This document shows, piece by piece, positions 22,823 through 33,334 of a stretch of 64,000 bases of DNA. The stretch is from Scytalidium lignicola (lineage: Eukaryota > Ascomycota > Leotiomycetes). The stretch covers positions 1 to 64,000 of the forward strand of contig NCSJ02000235.1 in assembly GCA_002812745.2 (NCBI GenBank). The letters run 5' to 3'. Every line of letters begins with the position of its first letter. Positions within the stretch are counted from its first letter, which is position 1. The position numbers were made by a program, and so were the translations under genes. The notes under the pieces are model-generated. The model was not told where the DNA came from. It saw nothing but the letters and a program-made list of their open reading frames with translations, and searched no databases.

Positions 22823-24700
22823 ATGGACACCCCCTGGGTTCAAACGTCGGTATCGAGAGCCTACCATTATTTACCACTCAAGAATAATATTCATGAGATA
22901 CGGGTAATAGTCATCCCACCCGCAGAATGGGTTAGTGAGCTTAGATGCCGATTATTTCATGTGTCCCTAGACCACAATCCAAGCTATGAGGCCCTGTCAT
23001 ACACTTGGGGCGACCAAACCTCAAAACATATCATAACTTTGGATGGAGCAGAAATCGAAATAAGCCGGGCCCTAACGGTGGCTCTTCGGGGAATTCAATA
23101 TCCGAATCGTCCACGAACAGTCTGGATTGACGCATTGTGCATAAATCAAGCAAATGATGAGGAAAAGAGCATTCAGGTGCAGATGATGCGGCGAGTCTAT
23201 CAGCAAGCTTCAAGAGTTATCATATGGCTGGGACTTCGTTCTACGGACTCCTCACTAGCATTATCTTTTTTGCAAAGTCTTCATGATGAAGTTGAGGAAG
23301 ATTCTCTAGATCTTTCAACAGAATTACTTAAGCGATGGCTACGTGAAAAATGTCGCCCTGCCTACGATGCTCATTGGGCATCGCTGTTCAATTTAATGCA
23401 TCGAGAATATTGGCGACGACTTTGGATCGTTCAAGAGATTGTGTCAGCGAGAGAGATTATCGTATACTGCGGCGACGATACCATGGAGTGGCAGTCACTT
23501 GTGTATATCACAAATTTGATAGAATCCACTATAGAAGAACTGGGCACTGATACACAATGGTCCGCCGCTTCCCAAATGTCCTGGCCTCCAGTTAAACTCG
23601 ATAACCTCAAAAAGAACTTCACTCATGCTTGGCTTTACAACCTATTGGCAGCATCTCAAGCCAGGGAATGCACTGACCCAAAAGACAAATTGTATGCTTT
23701 ACTGGGCATTGTGGATGTGCCGGGAGTGCCAAACCACGTTTTGAAAGATATTATTGACTATGGTAAATCTCAGCAAGCTGTCTATATTGATGCCGTTAAG
23801 CTCTGCTCTCACTATGCCGATTTCGGCTATGGACCGTTGACGGTCATATGCAGGAGTAACTCTCATAAAGTGAGGGTTAATTGGCCTTCATGGGTCCCTG
23901 ACTTCAGCTTGTCTTGTGATTATAATGCTCTACAAGCCATCTACCACAACACTTTACCCCGGCATCTCGACGGTACATTCCTTGAGGGGACTGTCTTTGC
24001 GAGTGGAAATTATCCAATAGGCCATAAACTGAACATCAATGGTACGATCCTCGTCGCTTCTGGTGTCACAGTTGATTCCATCCACCTAGTTCCAGAACCC
24101 TACTTTGAGGTTGGCGTCGAGAATGTAGAAAGATTCACTTGGGAGGAATTAGAAGAGTACCATAAGCCAGGGCTTGCAGACACATACTTGAGGTTTCTTG
24201 CTACCTTCCAATGCTGGAAGGACTTGGCGCTTCACGCAGAACGCGGAATGCCACACTCGTCAAGAGATTCTTCACTTCTCTTGGAAGATTTTTGGCGCAC
24301 AGTTTGCTGTAACCATGACTATGGTATAGCTACTATATCCGATTTTACTGCACCCTGTCAGCGCATAATCGATGAAAACCCGCCCGAAAATACAGGTGAT
24401 TTAAATTTTCAGGATTGGAGTCCACTTGACCACCTTTTCAGGGTTACAGTCGCAAGCCACTCACACCATAGAAAGTTCGTAGTATCTTTAACAGGCATTT
24501 TCTGCTTAGGCCCTTCCACAGCTAAGGAGGGCGACTTGATATGTGTTTTAGTGGGCTGCGATTTTCCGGTTCTGTTAAGGCCCTATGGCGATGGACACGT
24601 ATTAGTGGGGGAGTGCTATGTGCATGGGTATATGCATGGCAAAGCTATGGATGAGCTTGCTGAAGGGAAACATGAGATGAAGGGGTTCAGGATTCATTGA
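22823..24700 (+). CDS. HET-domain protein (heterokaryon incompatibility type)
   Basis: Intronless, 625 aa from ATG at 22,823 (earlier in-frame codons are not ATG). The HET domain lies in residues about 50-220 with its signature blocks: Y-E-A-L-S-Y-T-W-G, then W-I-D-A-L-C-I-N-Q-A-N-D, Q-V-Q-M-M-R-R-V-Y-Q-Q-A and the R-R-L-W-I-V-Q-E-I block. HET proteins trigger or mediate cell death after fusion between genetically different hyphae and are highly variable in filamentous ascomycetes. The C-terminal 350 residues have no recognised domain; a late G-D-L-I-C-V-L-V-G-C plus L-L-R-P motif is typical of the family's C-terminal part. The frame is fully open and looks functional. Confidence 0.9.
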   Translation: MDTPWVQTSVSRAYHYLPLKNNIHEIRVIVIPPAEWVSELRCRLFHVSLDHNPSYEALSYTWGDQTSKHIITLDGAEIEISRALTVALRGIQYPNRPRTVWIDALCINQANDEEKSIQVQMMRRVYQQASRVIIWLGLRSTDSSLALSFLQSLHDEVEEDSLDLSTELLKRWLREKCRPAYDAHWASLFNLMHREYWRRLWIVQEIVSAREIIVYCGDDTMEWQSLVYITNLIESTIEELGTDTQWSAASQMSWPPVKLDNLKKNFTHAWLYNLLAASQARECTDPKDKLYALLGIVDVPGVPNHVLKDIIDYGKSQQAVYIDAVKLCSHYADFGYGPLTVICRSNSHKVRVNWPSWVPDFSLSCDYNALQAIYHNTLPRHLDGTFLEGTVFASGNYPIGHKLNINGTILVASGVTVDSIHLVPEPYFEVGVENVERFTWEELEEYHKPGLADTYLRFLATFQCWKDLALHAERGMPHSSRDSSLLLEDFWRTVCCNHDYGIATISDFTAPCQRIIDENPPENTGDLNFQDWSPLDHLFRVTVASHSHHRKFVVSLTGIFCLGPSTAKEGDLICVLVGCDFPVLLRPYGDGHVLVGECYVHGYMHGKAMDELAEGKHEMKGFRIH

Positions 24701-25233
24701 CGATATATCTCGTTAGCTTTTGAGTACCTTAATCATTAAATCTTCGACAAAAGACTCAAATACCATAAAAAAGTGACTTTAATTCTCATATACCATCGTT
24801 ATTCTAGAACTCATTCTCATAGTACCACACTTTTGTTTTTATGGTATCTGAGATATAAATCACATTGATTTGATTTATATCTCAGAATACCACTCTTGTG
24901 ACAACCTCACTGCAGATAGGCTCAGCAATAAGGAGCTTCAATCACGAAATCGTTCCGCCTCTTTGCGTGCACCGTCCCCACACGGAAAGGCCGATCGAGA
25001 TCGCTGCGTGGCGCGTAAAGTCTATGTAATAGACGCTTTCAGGACACTGTTCTGAACTTCTGAAGACAGGAAATCGAGCTCGGCCTGCATGCCGGGCACG
25101 CCCCAGTGTATCTAAAAGTATTGTTTCCGTAATTATTACAGTATTCTAGCCTAAAAATACTATTACCATAATACTTTATACTGTATAAAATTCTAGATTT
25201 AATATTTTATAATAAATTGTAATATAATAATAC
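24701..25233. repeat. Intergenic with fold-back CTCA-ATACCA repeats
   Basis: Contains several copies of a CTCA(G/A)ATACCA-type word in both orientations. A 21-22 bp inverted repeat with one indel brackets a short loop at 24,841-24,893 (TGGTATCTGAGATATAAATC and its complement). A second inverted pair joins about 24,751-24,776 to 24,826-24,850. Probably a small fold-back element; no terminal duplication is obvious. 25,100-25,230 is AT-rich with repeated TATT/AATA words. Confidence 0.45.
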
Positions 25234-25325
25234 GCTAGAGATAGGCTGCGTAGAACGCAACATTGCTTACAGTCAAGACCCCATCTTATACAATGATTAT
25301 CCCAGTATCACTCTGTGTTTCTATA
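25234..25325 (+). pseudogene. Duplicated 5' fragment of the amidohydrolase gene
   Basis: About 92 bases nearly identical to 20,376-20,467: the last 60 bases upstream, the ATG and the first codons of the signal peptide of the secreted amidohydrolase. A handful of substitutions separate the copies, including a T/C difference in the fourth codon. Similarity ends abruptly at about 25,325 and no further amidohydrolase sequence follows, so this is a dead fragment carrying a promoter-proximal piece. Confidence 0.8.
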
Positions 25326-25435
25326 ATAGGAGTACGGACGTAGAACAGCAATGAATAATTACTTAATTTGGGTGGCAGAATCAGCTTGCCTGCATAGGGG
25401 TAGGCGCTTTTCTTGCACCCGCTTACGTACTTATA

Positions 25436-27665
25436 TCAAATAGCCCCAACGGTAACACCTGCCAATGAGAAAGCAATCCAGACAGTTGTGAGAACACCAA
25501 GCTTAGGGGGACAGAACCTAAGTCTGGTTAGCTAATATGGGCTAAGTATGTGCATAAATACGTACTCTTCCGAACTAAGAGCAATGAATCCACCCCAAAA
25601 GAGCCACTGCGCAATCCAGAGAGGGAGCATGCGTATGACCGCGGCCGCATACAGTTTCACAGGTTTTTTTTGGGAAATCCAATTATTTTGGCCTTTAATA
25701 GGGAAAGTTCCATACGCCTTGGAATTACCTCTCTTGCTTCTCGTCAACGGTGTTTCTTCTAAGCCCCTACTGTTGTCCATCAGCCCCTCCGCAATGTTCG
25801 ATGTTGGCTGTATAGCCCACATTAACTGAACGAACGTCAGGCTAATAATGATAAGCCACATGAGTGCTCCAGCGTACATGATTTTTGCCAGTCTCCCTCT
25901 CTCCGCTCCTTCCAGACCTCCAAGGTAGAAGTCATGTTCTCGGCCATAATTGACGGTCATAACCATGTAATATGATGTTAAAACTTGGAGGATCATTTCC
26001 GCAAATAAAGACGCGGCCGTGGAGAAATTCTTCACTTCGAAGGGTTGTACACCATTCAGCAAAATCGTCAGCCACGCAAGCCGAGGCATTGAGCACCAGA
26101 GGAGCATCAATTGATGAGCGGGGACGTCCTCATATCCAGGGGTTTTCTGGACAAGAAACACATTGAACCAGCTTGCAAGGAGTTGAAGAGCGGCGATTAA
26201 AGTCCCTTTGAAAACCCAAAAACACGGGACGCGTGCGATTCGATTTGTGCCTGTTCTCTGGCCGAGAAATGCAGTAAAGAAGGTTGCTATATTGACTAGA
26301 GCAAAGCTTCCGAGCTTCCATTCATTCGAAGCACATGTTTTCGTCGCCTTGACATATCCCAAACTGGTGGTATTGACAATGTATGAATTGTTGGACGGTT
26401 TGAGAGTCCATTGCCATGGAATCATATCGAGTGGGGTAATGCCAGTTAATTGACGCCAATTATCTGGCAGACCGTGCCAGTTCTGCACATTGCCACAAAG
26501 ATCGTGGAGCCACTTTATATAGTCTATTCGGGTCTCGAAGATCTGGCACGAACCGCAGGAATCGCAGCTGATGTCGCGGCAAACACAAGCCCTGTCAACT
26601 GCGCGCTTGACTTTGCAGTAGCCACTCGAGTCGATCTCGCAAGCATCGGTTGCACACTGATCAGTAAGCCCCATCACCTGCTTCGGCATATCCGCGTCAC
26701 GCATGGGTCAGTGCCAGTCTTCGATGGGGATGTAGGCGAATTCTGTGGTCTTGAGGTTGTCTGTCCAGTTTTCTGGTAAGGACATCGACCCACAGGTAGC
26801 ATTAATCCATAGCCGCTCCTTCGTCAAGTCTATATGCCCTGGCGCTGAACAGGGTTCCTTTTTCGGATCTATAGTGAAGGCGCTGCAGAAGCATTCTTTA
26901 TCAAAATACTTGCCATATCCGATGTAATGCCCAGTGAGATTGTAACCAACACTTTCAAAATCCAGAGCGATCATAGACCGTAGGGATTTACTATATTCCC
27001 AAGGACGAGCGGCATTTCCGGTATGTTGGGTAGTGCTTGTGAAACTACAGGAGGTCATAACATGTTGAAATGGTTCCATCGATGGAGCAGAAACCGAGCT
27101 GGTCAGGCATGTTGGTGCTTTGTAAATCACGTTAACGGCTGCGAAGCCTTCAGCTAGGGAGTCCGGGGGTAACCCGTTCGCGTCGCCGACATCAACAAGC
27201 CATGTTCGACTGGTGATTTTACGAATCCATAGATACAACTGCGCTTTGGCGAGTATTGACCTGCCACAGTATGGGAGATATTTTTCGATAACATCGGAGG
27301 AAAATCCAATGCTGAGACAGCTGAGCTGAGTCAACCATTGGTGATGGGTGCAGATAAATCCAAAGTGCGAGGTGCATTTTTTGGCGGTGCATTTCGTCAT
27401 GGTACTCAGCCAGGTGGATTGATCCTGCTGAGCGATGCACTGTGGCATAGGAGCCAAATCTTCAGGATTGACCCAGCCATTGTGATTTTTTGGGGAGTCA
27501 AGGTAAGGTCTTCCCCATTAGAATTAACGGTGACGGTATGGAGCGCTTCTGCAGTACTAATGTTGGTGTCAAAGATAATGGAGTTATTAGGAGAGAAATA
27601 CCTCTTGCAGCTACCCCGTAGGCCCCAGCCGCCAATAGCACAAGGCACATACTAGATATTTTCAT
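25436..27665 (-). pseudogene. Large multi-pass membrane protein gene, disrupted
   Basis: Read from 27,665 down. An ATG opens a signal peptide (about 20 residues, L-V-L-L-A-A-G-A). The product is then continued in another frame (27,600-27,490, N-N-S-I-I-F-D-T-N) and then in the main frame (27,490-25,567, with a final exon 25,517-25,436 after a 48-bp intron with GTACGT donor and GCTAACC branch site). The main frame has one TGA at 26,707-26,705, where TGG to TGA would be a G-to-A change. The second frame jump is at an A6 run (about 27,485), where one more A restores reading. The N-terminal half is a Cys-rich ectodomain (I-D-S-S-G-Y-C-K-V-K-R, C-V-C-R-D-I-S-C-D-S-C) and the C-terminal half has about six hydrophobic segments. 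Function unknown. Two frame jumps plus a stop argue for a pseudogene, though the A-run jump may be a sequencing error. Confidence 0.65.
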
Positions 27666-28146
27666 TTTGCTGATAGAGTCAAAGCGCCTTGTGCTTCAAC
27701 ATGATGTGAAAGGATAGTCGCAGGATCCTTTTTGATTCAGTTGCGAAATTAATGCTCCTCCAGTGCGGGGTTGCAGCAGCCTTGTTGGCGGATTACACGA
27801 GTATCCGTGGTGCCATTATCCTCAGAGACCTATCGGCGCGCACGCAGGTCGATATCCTTTGATTGGCTGTAGATTTCAGTGTGCGAGTGCATTGGGTGTA
27901 TGGATCACGATGAGCTTAGACTTAACTTCAAAGGCAAAGCATCTATTTCCACAGACGAACATAATGTTAAACTACCCGAGTACCAACACTACATCCTTCA
28001 AACTAATATCATTCGCAATAATATTCATGAACGACAGAGGAGCATCAGCGACTCAACGAGAAGACAAAGAGCCTGTTACTACAAACTACTACTTACGCGT
28101 TTCAAAAATCCTTCTATAGCAGCCTCGATTTGGTGAAGTAACTGAT
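27666..28146. other. Intergenic, no gene supported
   Basis: Upstream region of the membrane-protein pseudogene. Overlapping open frames at 27,763-28,136 on + show no protein-like composition. Nothing else identified. Confidence 0.4.
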
Positions 28147-28553
28147 TTACTGCACTGTCCTCCTTCCTTTCCCCCATTCCACTGCATCTGCCTTTAGATC
28201 TGCCAACATTGAAACAAGTTCTTCTGTCTTCACATTTGCTACTGAGTGAACAAAATAACTAGGTTTATCTTCTGTACTCATAGATTACTCCATTGAGGCG
28301 CCAGGAAGATATCTATCGATATCTGCACATATTACGTCCCATGAAATCTCCCTACCTAGTACCCAGGCTTTAGATGCGAAAGTCCACTAGGGAATCTCGC
28401 CAGTTTACCTCCTAGAACATTGTGGCGCATGCTAGTTATGCGCTTGTTGCCGTTGTTAGAGAGTTCCTTTGCATATGGAGCTATACTCTTCCAATTTAGA
28501 ATCTGGACACTCCTCTCCACATGCTCCTGGACGTTGATGTCTGCAAAAACCAA
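28147..28553 (-). pseudogene. Remnant of an unrecognised protein gene
   Basis: Two minus-strand pieces look like real protein. The first is a 65-codon frame from 28,553 (with E-R-S-V-Q-I-L-N-W-K-S and H-N-V-L-G-G-K-L-A-R-F). The second, in a different frame, ends at a stop at 28,147 and contains D-K-P-S-Y-F-V-H-S-V-A-N-V-K-T-E-E-L, preceded by a TAA. They may be exons of one short gene or parts of a broken one. I do not recognise the family. Twin CACGTG sites lie just upstream at 28,585-28,603. Confidence 0.3.
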
Positions 28554-28584
28554 TTTATACGCCTAAACCTATTGTTAGTATGAT

Positions 28585-28603
28585 CACGTGCATATATCAC
28601 GTG
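28585..28603. promoter_or_regulatory. Twin CACGTG E-box motif
   Basis: Two CACGTG hexamers with a 7-bp spacer inside a short tandem duplication of the word ATCACGTGCAT. CACGTG is the core site of fungal bHLH factors (Pho4/Cbf1/SREBP type). A second twin site with a 5-bp spacer occurs at 46,958-46,974. Binding is not demonstrated. Confidence 0.3.
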
Positions 28604-29251
28604 CATAGACTAGATCGCTTACGGAGGGCGGTGCCTAACAAGGAGAACAGGACAAGGAGAACAGGACAAGGAAGAGAACTTAATCGCGATAAAGAGTAAT
28701 CTATAATACTTTGTAAGGTAAAATTCCATCTCTGCCTCTACAATATGATTGATATATAACACCAGGAGTGAATCCAGGAGTCCATTCTGATACCAGGAGC
28801 CTATCATATCCCCGGGGGGTCTGTTGTAACTCCCCTGAATCCCTCTCGCCGGGAGTTGACACTTTCAACTATAGCACGATCAGGGATATCCATACCCCAG
28901 ACAAGACGGGTGAGCAGAAGTGAGGTGGTAGAGTGCGGACAAGGAGACCGGCGAGGATGGGTGATGTAGAGGTGAAGCGAAGGTGAACAGAGCGACGATT
29001 GTCACGTACGCAGTGGCTTGGCGCAAACGCAAAAGGGGCCGAGGATGAGAGTTGAAATAACAGTTACATTGGACCAGTTTTGTCGCAAAGCCATACCTAC
29101 CATTCTACCCATAATCCTTTCATACCACCAAAGAAGCCTATGAAGACCCAACATCTCTCTGCATACATCCGCAGTCACGAATTAAGCTCCACGCCTTGAC
29201 ACTGCTCGCTATCTCTACTCGTTTTGCCCCGCTTTACAGGCCAGCTGAAAA
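28604..29251. other. Intergenic upstream of the CK2-like gene
   Basis: Contains a short tandem repeat of GAGAACAGGACAAG near 28,640-28,670 and repeated CCAGGAG words near 28,765-28,800. No gene. 29,100-29,250 is pyrimidine-rich and probably promoter plus 5' leader of the kinase gene. Confidence 0.4.
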
Positions 29252-30548
29252 ATGGCCCGCGTCTACGCGGACATCAACCAACAGATGCCGCAGTCATACT
29301 GGGACTGTGATGGAGTAAATATCACCTGGGGTATGTCGGAAAACTATGAGGTCGTACGGAAAATTGGTATGCTCAATAGACGTGCTGTTTCAGTGGAGCT
29401 AACGCTGATAAAACATGGCATAGGACGAGGAAAACGCTCGGAAGTCTTTGAGGGTATCAATATCGTCAACTACCAGAAGTGTGCCATCAAGGTACTAAAA
29501 CCAGTCAAGGAAAAGGAGATAAAGAGGCAGATCAAGATCTTGCAGAACTTGTCGGGAGGCCCTAATATTGTTGCGTTGCTTGATGTGGTTAGAAATAAGC
29601 AAGTATGTCACCCTTCTTCTAGGTCTGTTCCCTCTCGTGGCAAGAACCAACAACTTATGCATAATGCAGATCACAATACCGTCTCTCATTCTTGAATATG
29701 TTAATAACACGGATTTTCGAAGTTTGTATCCGAAGTTTGTTGACTACGACGTTCGCTTTTATATTCATGAACTTTTGAAGGTATATATGCTGGGAACGGA
29801 ATGAAAAAAGCTCTTGGATATATGGATTGTTAACAAATTCAGGCGCTGGACTTCTGTCACAGTAAAGGGATTATGCACCGAGATGTCAGACCTCATAACG
29901 TCGTGATCGATCATGAGCACAGAAAGGTCGGTCTATCTACTCTAGATGTAGGTTCACGAACTAACACTGTTTCATAGCTACGACTTATCGGCTGGGGTCT
30001 TGCAGAGTTCTACCATCAAGGGACAAAGTACGATTACTATGTTCAAGTTGGACTGTTCAAGCCACCAGAGCTTCTACTTGACTTTCAAAAATACGACTAT
30101 TCTCTTGATATGTGGTCATTAGGTGCCATGTTTGCCTCGATGATCTTTCGCAAGGAACCTTTTTTTCACGGAAATTCCAACTCTGATCAGTTACTTAAGA
30201 TTGTCAATGTTCTAGGGACTGAGGATCTATTTGAATACCTTGACAAGTATAAGATCAACCTTGACGAAGAGTACAGCAATATCCTGGAACAATGTCCCAA
30301 GAAGAACTGGCGTGACTTCGTCAACGACGGAAATCAAAGATTAATTACAAATGAGGCCATTGATTTATTGGATAAATTACTGCGATATAACCACCAAGTA
30401 GAGTCGTTTGATCTATTACCTAAGATGTGCTGACGAGAATCAGGAGCGGTTGACTGCAAACGAAGCCATGACACACTCCTTCTTCAAGCCCGTTCGGGAC
30501 CACAAACGGTCCAGTCTTGCTGTCAGATCATGCACGGATAAAACTTGA
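29252..30548 (+). CDS. CK2-alpha-like protein with degenerate active site (pseudokinase)
   Basis: Six exons, all in frame: 29,252-29,366, 29,424-29,602, 29,670-29,780, 29,843-29,926, 29,978-30,397 and 30,444-30,548; 337 aa, the usual length of casein kinase 2 catalytic subunits. It is clearly CK2 alpha from end to end (M-A-R-V-Y-A-D, the basic helix [27 protein letters not shown]). Lys61 (CK2 Lys68), Asp149 and Asn154 are kept, but the helix-C Glu is Gln74, the catalytic-loop Lys is Arg151, and the metal-binding Asp of D-W-G is Gly168 (L-I-G-W-G). In the activation segment two basic substrate-recognition residues are also lost (Y-N-V-R-V-A-S-R became Y-D-Y-Y-V-Q-V-G). With open frames and intact splice sites it looks like an expressed pseudokinase or a very recent pseudogene, additional to a normal CK2 alpha elsewhere. 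Confidence 0.85.
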
Positions 30549-31178
30549 TCCTCGTCGCTGTTTCCGCCGTTTCCGCCTTTTCTTGGGGATGGGAAACCGA
30601 TTTCGCTCATAGCTGTACGCGATGCCACAGATCTGAAATTTTAATTAGATTTGTATCTTTTGTTGTACCTGCTTTCTAACGGAGCAAGTTTAGAGTAGGT
30701 AACATTGCAGTGTGCATTGTCAAAGCAGCACAAGTTAATCAATTACTTAGCCTGTATAGTTAATCCCTGATTCTTTATATTCAATTTCTAAAAATATTTT
30801 CTTTTTNAAAAAAAATTAGAAAATGTGAATACTCGATCAACGTTAAAAATACTACGGAAGGGGAAAGGTGTGAGCACGGTATAAAGTTATAAACTTAAAA
30901 TTTTTATAATACTTTATTAATTATGAAGACTGCGACATATCCACCATAGTTCCTTAATGTGCGCTGAAGGTTTGGCTTACTGATTGGCCAATCTAACTCT
31001 CTAGCGTCGAATGGATTTCCTCGAGCGGTAGAAATGATCATTTATTGGTATATAGCCCTTGAACCGCTCAGCTGTCCCTGCCACTTCTTCAACTCTCGCA
31101 CAACCACCCACATTCAAGTGTCGTATCTCCTATCCGTCGCGGCGAACGAGTTGCCATATCAGGTAGCCTCATTCTGCA
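30549..31178. other. Intergenic, AT-rich
   Basis: Contains a poly-T/N/poly-A junction near 30,800-30,815 and no supportable gene. A 64-codon frame at 31,034-31,228 on + has no family features. Confidence 0.4.
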
Positions 31179-32543
31179 TTGCTATTTGTATTCAGACTGT
31201 TGCATCCACGACACTTCAAGATGCCTAATATATATCGATCAGTGCAAATCGAAAGAACGCCCTTTTTTGATAGGTTTACTAGTACTAGCAGTATCAACAA
31301 TCCTATTTTTTACGAGTTCTCATATTTCACTTCTGGTGCTTTTGTTTGGACATCTAGGATGAGCTTCTTAAATACTCGTATTGGAGTAAAAGCTGTGGAA
31401 GCATCTATGGGATGGGTTATGATTGCACCAGCTAGTGGAGAGGTTTCTGGACCAATTGTTGGCGGTGTACTCTATGAGCACGCAGGTCACACTGTCGTTT
31501 TTATGATAGCACTCACCGTTATCATGATTGACATAGCATCACGCTTGTTGTTGGGAAGTGAGACGAGGATGCCGAGCATACCAGATATTGAACAGTCTCA
31601 CCGAGTGGACAGTGAAGCTACATGACTTCTGAAGAAACCCACAACCCTGAGTAACTCATATGGGACCACTGTGAACCATCTAGAGCGGACAATGGAATAT
31701 AATGCGGGTAGTAACCAGGATAGTGTAGAAGATGGCCAGAACACTCCAGATCTTTCTACAAATACTGGTATTGATAAAGGAAACGAACCAAAAATATCCA
31801 AGGTTCTGTTACTCTTGAGAGGTGTAGACTTTGTTGCTAGCTTGTGGGCTACTTTTATGATTTCCGCTATGCGAACTGCTTTAGAAGCTGTAAGTCAACC
31901 TCTCCTAATTAAAATTACTACCACAATGTTTTAGCATGCTTTCTCACTCTCGGTCATAGACAATTCCTTTTCAACTTCAATCTTCTTTTAAATGGTCTGA
32001 TAGTGGAAGTGGATTTGTACGTAAGTAGTCGTTGGTTTGGTTGCACCAACTCTTCTAGGGCACATTACAGGTTATCTCACAGCCTGCTTTGGACTACGCT
32101 GGCTTTCTTTTGCCATATTCTTTTCACTTGGATTTTTGTTTGTAGCTCTTGGATTCGTAATAGACAANTTTTTTGATCATGAAAATCTTGTTTTGTGGTG
32201 TTATCGCTTGCATTGGAGCCGGTATAGTTATTCTTATCACGGAGCACATGACTGCGACGGCTGTGGCTGCAGGAAGGAAATCCAAAGAGCTGAGAAGTCC
32301 GACTGTTCAAGAAAACACAGAGATGAGTGGCCAAGCATATGGCCTTATGAATATGGCGTTAGTCATGGGAATACTTATTGGACCAGTCGGGGGGGTGGGG
32401 GGGTTCAGGTAAGACATATTTTCGGATGGCTTCCCATGTGTATGTCTATCGCTTTTGTTGCAATGGCGAGTAGCATTTTCATGGCGCTTTCTGGAGGAAA
32501 GAGAACTGTGACGAACCATCAGATTAAAATTAACAGTCTTTAG
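31179..32543 (+). pseudogene. MFS transporter pseudogene (drug:H+ antiporter type)
   Basis: Recognisable MFS pieces in order: E-R-T-P-F-F before a degraded helix (31,247), then V-E-A-S-M-G-W-V and G-P-I-V-G-G-V-L-Y-E-H-A-G (31,395-31,480), the central loop, L-R-G-V-D-F-V-A-S-L-W-A-T-F-M-I (31,810), G-L-V-A-P-T-L-L-G-H-I-T-G (32,035) and a late G-Q-A-Y-G-L-M-N-M-A-L helix (32,330). Lesions: the first helix is missing, helices around 31,290-31,360 are scrambled, TGA at 31,623 interrupts the loop frame (CGA to TGA would explain it), 31,935-32,030 has several stops, and the frame changes at an N next to T6 (32,167). A canonical GTAAGT donor remains at 31,890. Dead gene. Confidence 0.7.
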
Positions 32544-32719
32544 AGAATAATTAGTGAAGAATTGAAACCAGAGTAACCTAAAAGGTCTATTGTTATGTTT
32601 TTGGTTATAACTATCGTTGTTACTGAAGCAACAGTTCAAAGGTTTAACATAGAAATATCGTTTCTATGTTTAAATTGCTGATATATTATGTTAACTAGTA
32701 TACACAGATCCTAAACTGA

Positions 32720-33024
32720 TTGTGCAAAGACCGGCCCCGCAACAATATGACTCCTAGGATACACTATCGGAACATTATATCAGGGAACGAGGTGGTGAAA
32801 CATGGTCTTACGCGAGATAAGATAGCCTACGAAGAAGGGGTAATTTGTTTCGAGATGGAAGCAGCTGGACTACTGGATAATTTTCGATATCTGGTGATCT
32901 GAGGCATTTGTGACTATGCGGATTCACACAAGAACAAAAAATGGTAACCGTATGCTGCGGCCACAGCTGCAGCGTTTGCTCGAACACTTTTCGGTTTTAT
33001 TGATGAGCAAGAAGTGATCGGAAC
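32720..33024 (+). pseudogene. Nucleoside phosphorylase-domain fragment (NLR/STAND type)
   Basis: The + frame contains I-H-Y-R-N-I-I-S-G-N-E-V-V, R-D-K-I-A, V-I-C-F-E-M-E-A-A-G-L-L-D-N-F and G-I-C-D-Y-A-D-S-H-K-N-K-K-W, the C-terminal half of the PNP/UDP-phosphorylase domain that heads many fungal NACHT/NB-ARC proteins with ankyrin or TPR repeats. Two stops break it: TGA at 32,900 where the family has Arg, and TAA at about 32,943 where it has Gln; both are single C-to-T changes. Neither the N-terminal half of the domain nor any NACHT or repeat region is present, so this is an isolated relic. Confidence 0.7.
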
Positions 33025-33334
33025 ATCTGGTGAGTAGATCTATTAAATGTCAATCTTCCAGAGGAATGTCTTGTCCACTCAAGACTGAGTCATTAAGAAG
33101 AAATAGTGCCACGCCTATGTTATGTACCATAACCCCTCTTTCGAAGCGGGGAAGCTGGGGGGTTGGTGGGATACCACAAACAGTATTTATAACGAAGTCC
33201 CGACCTTTACACCTCTATAGTACTAATATGGGTTCATTATACTAAAGAGACTCTGATTGTGCTATACGTTTGCATATTTTACTTTCCCGATTCTATTATA
33301 CGTTCCACAATAATAGTCCTTTTGCGCACTCATC

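Noticed and set aside
28604..28860. Solo LTR
   Set aside because: A TATA-like box and direct repeats occur, but no TG..CA ends, target duplication or second copy could be found.
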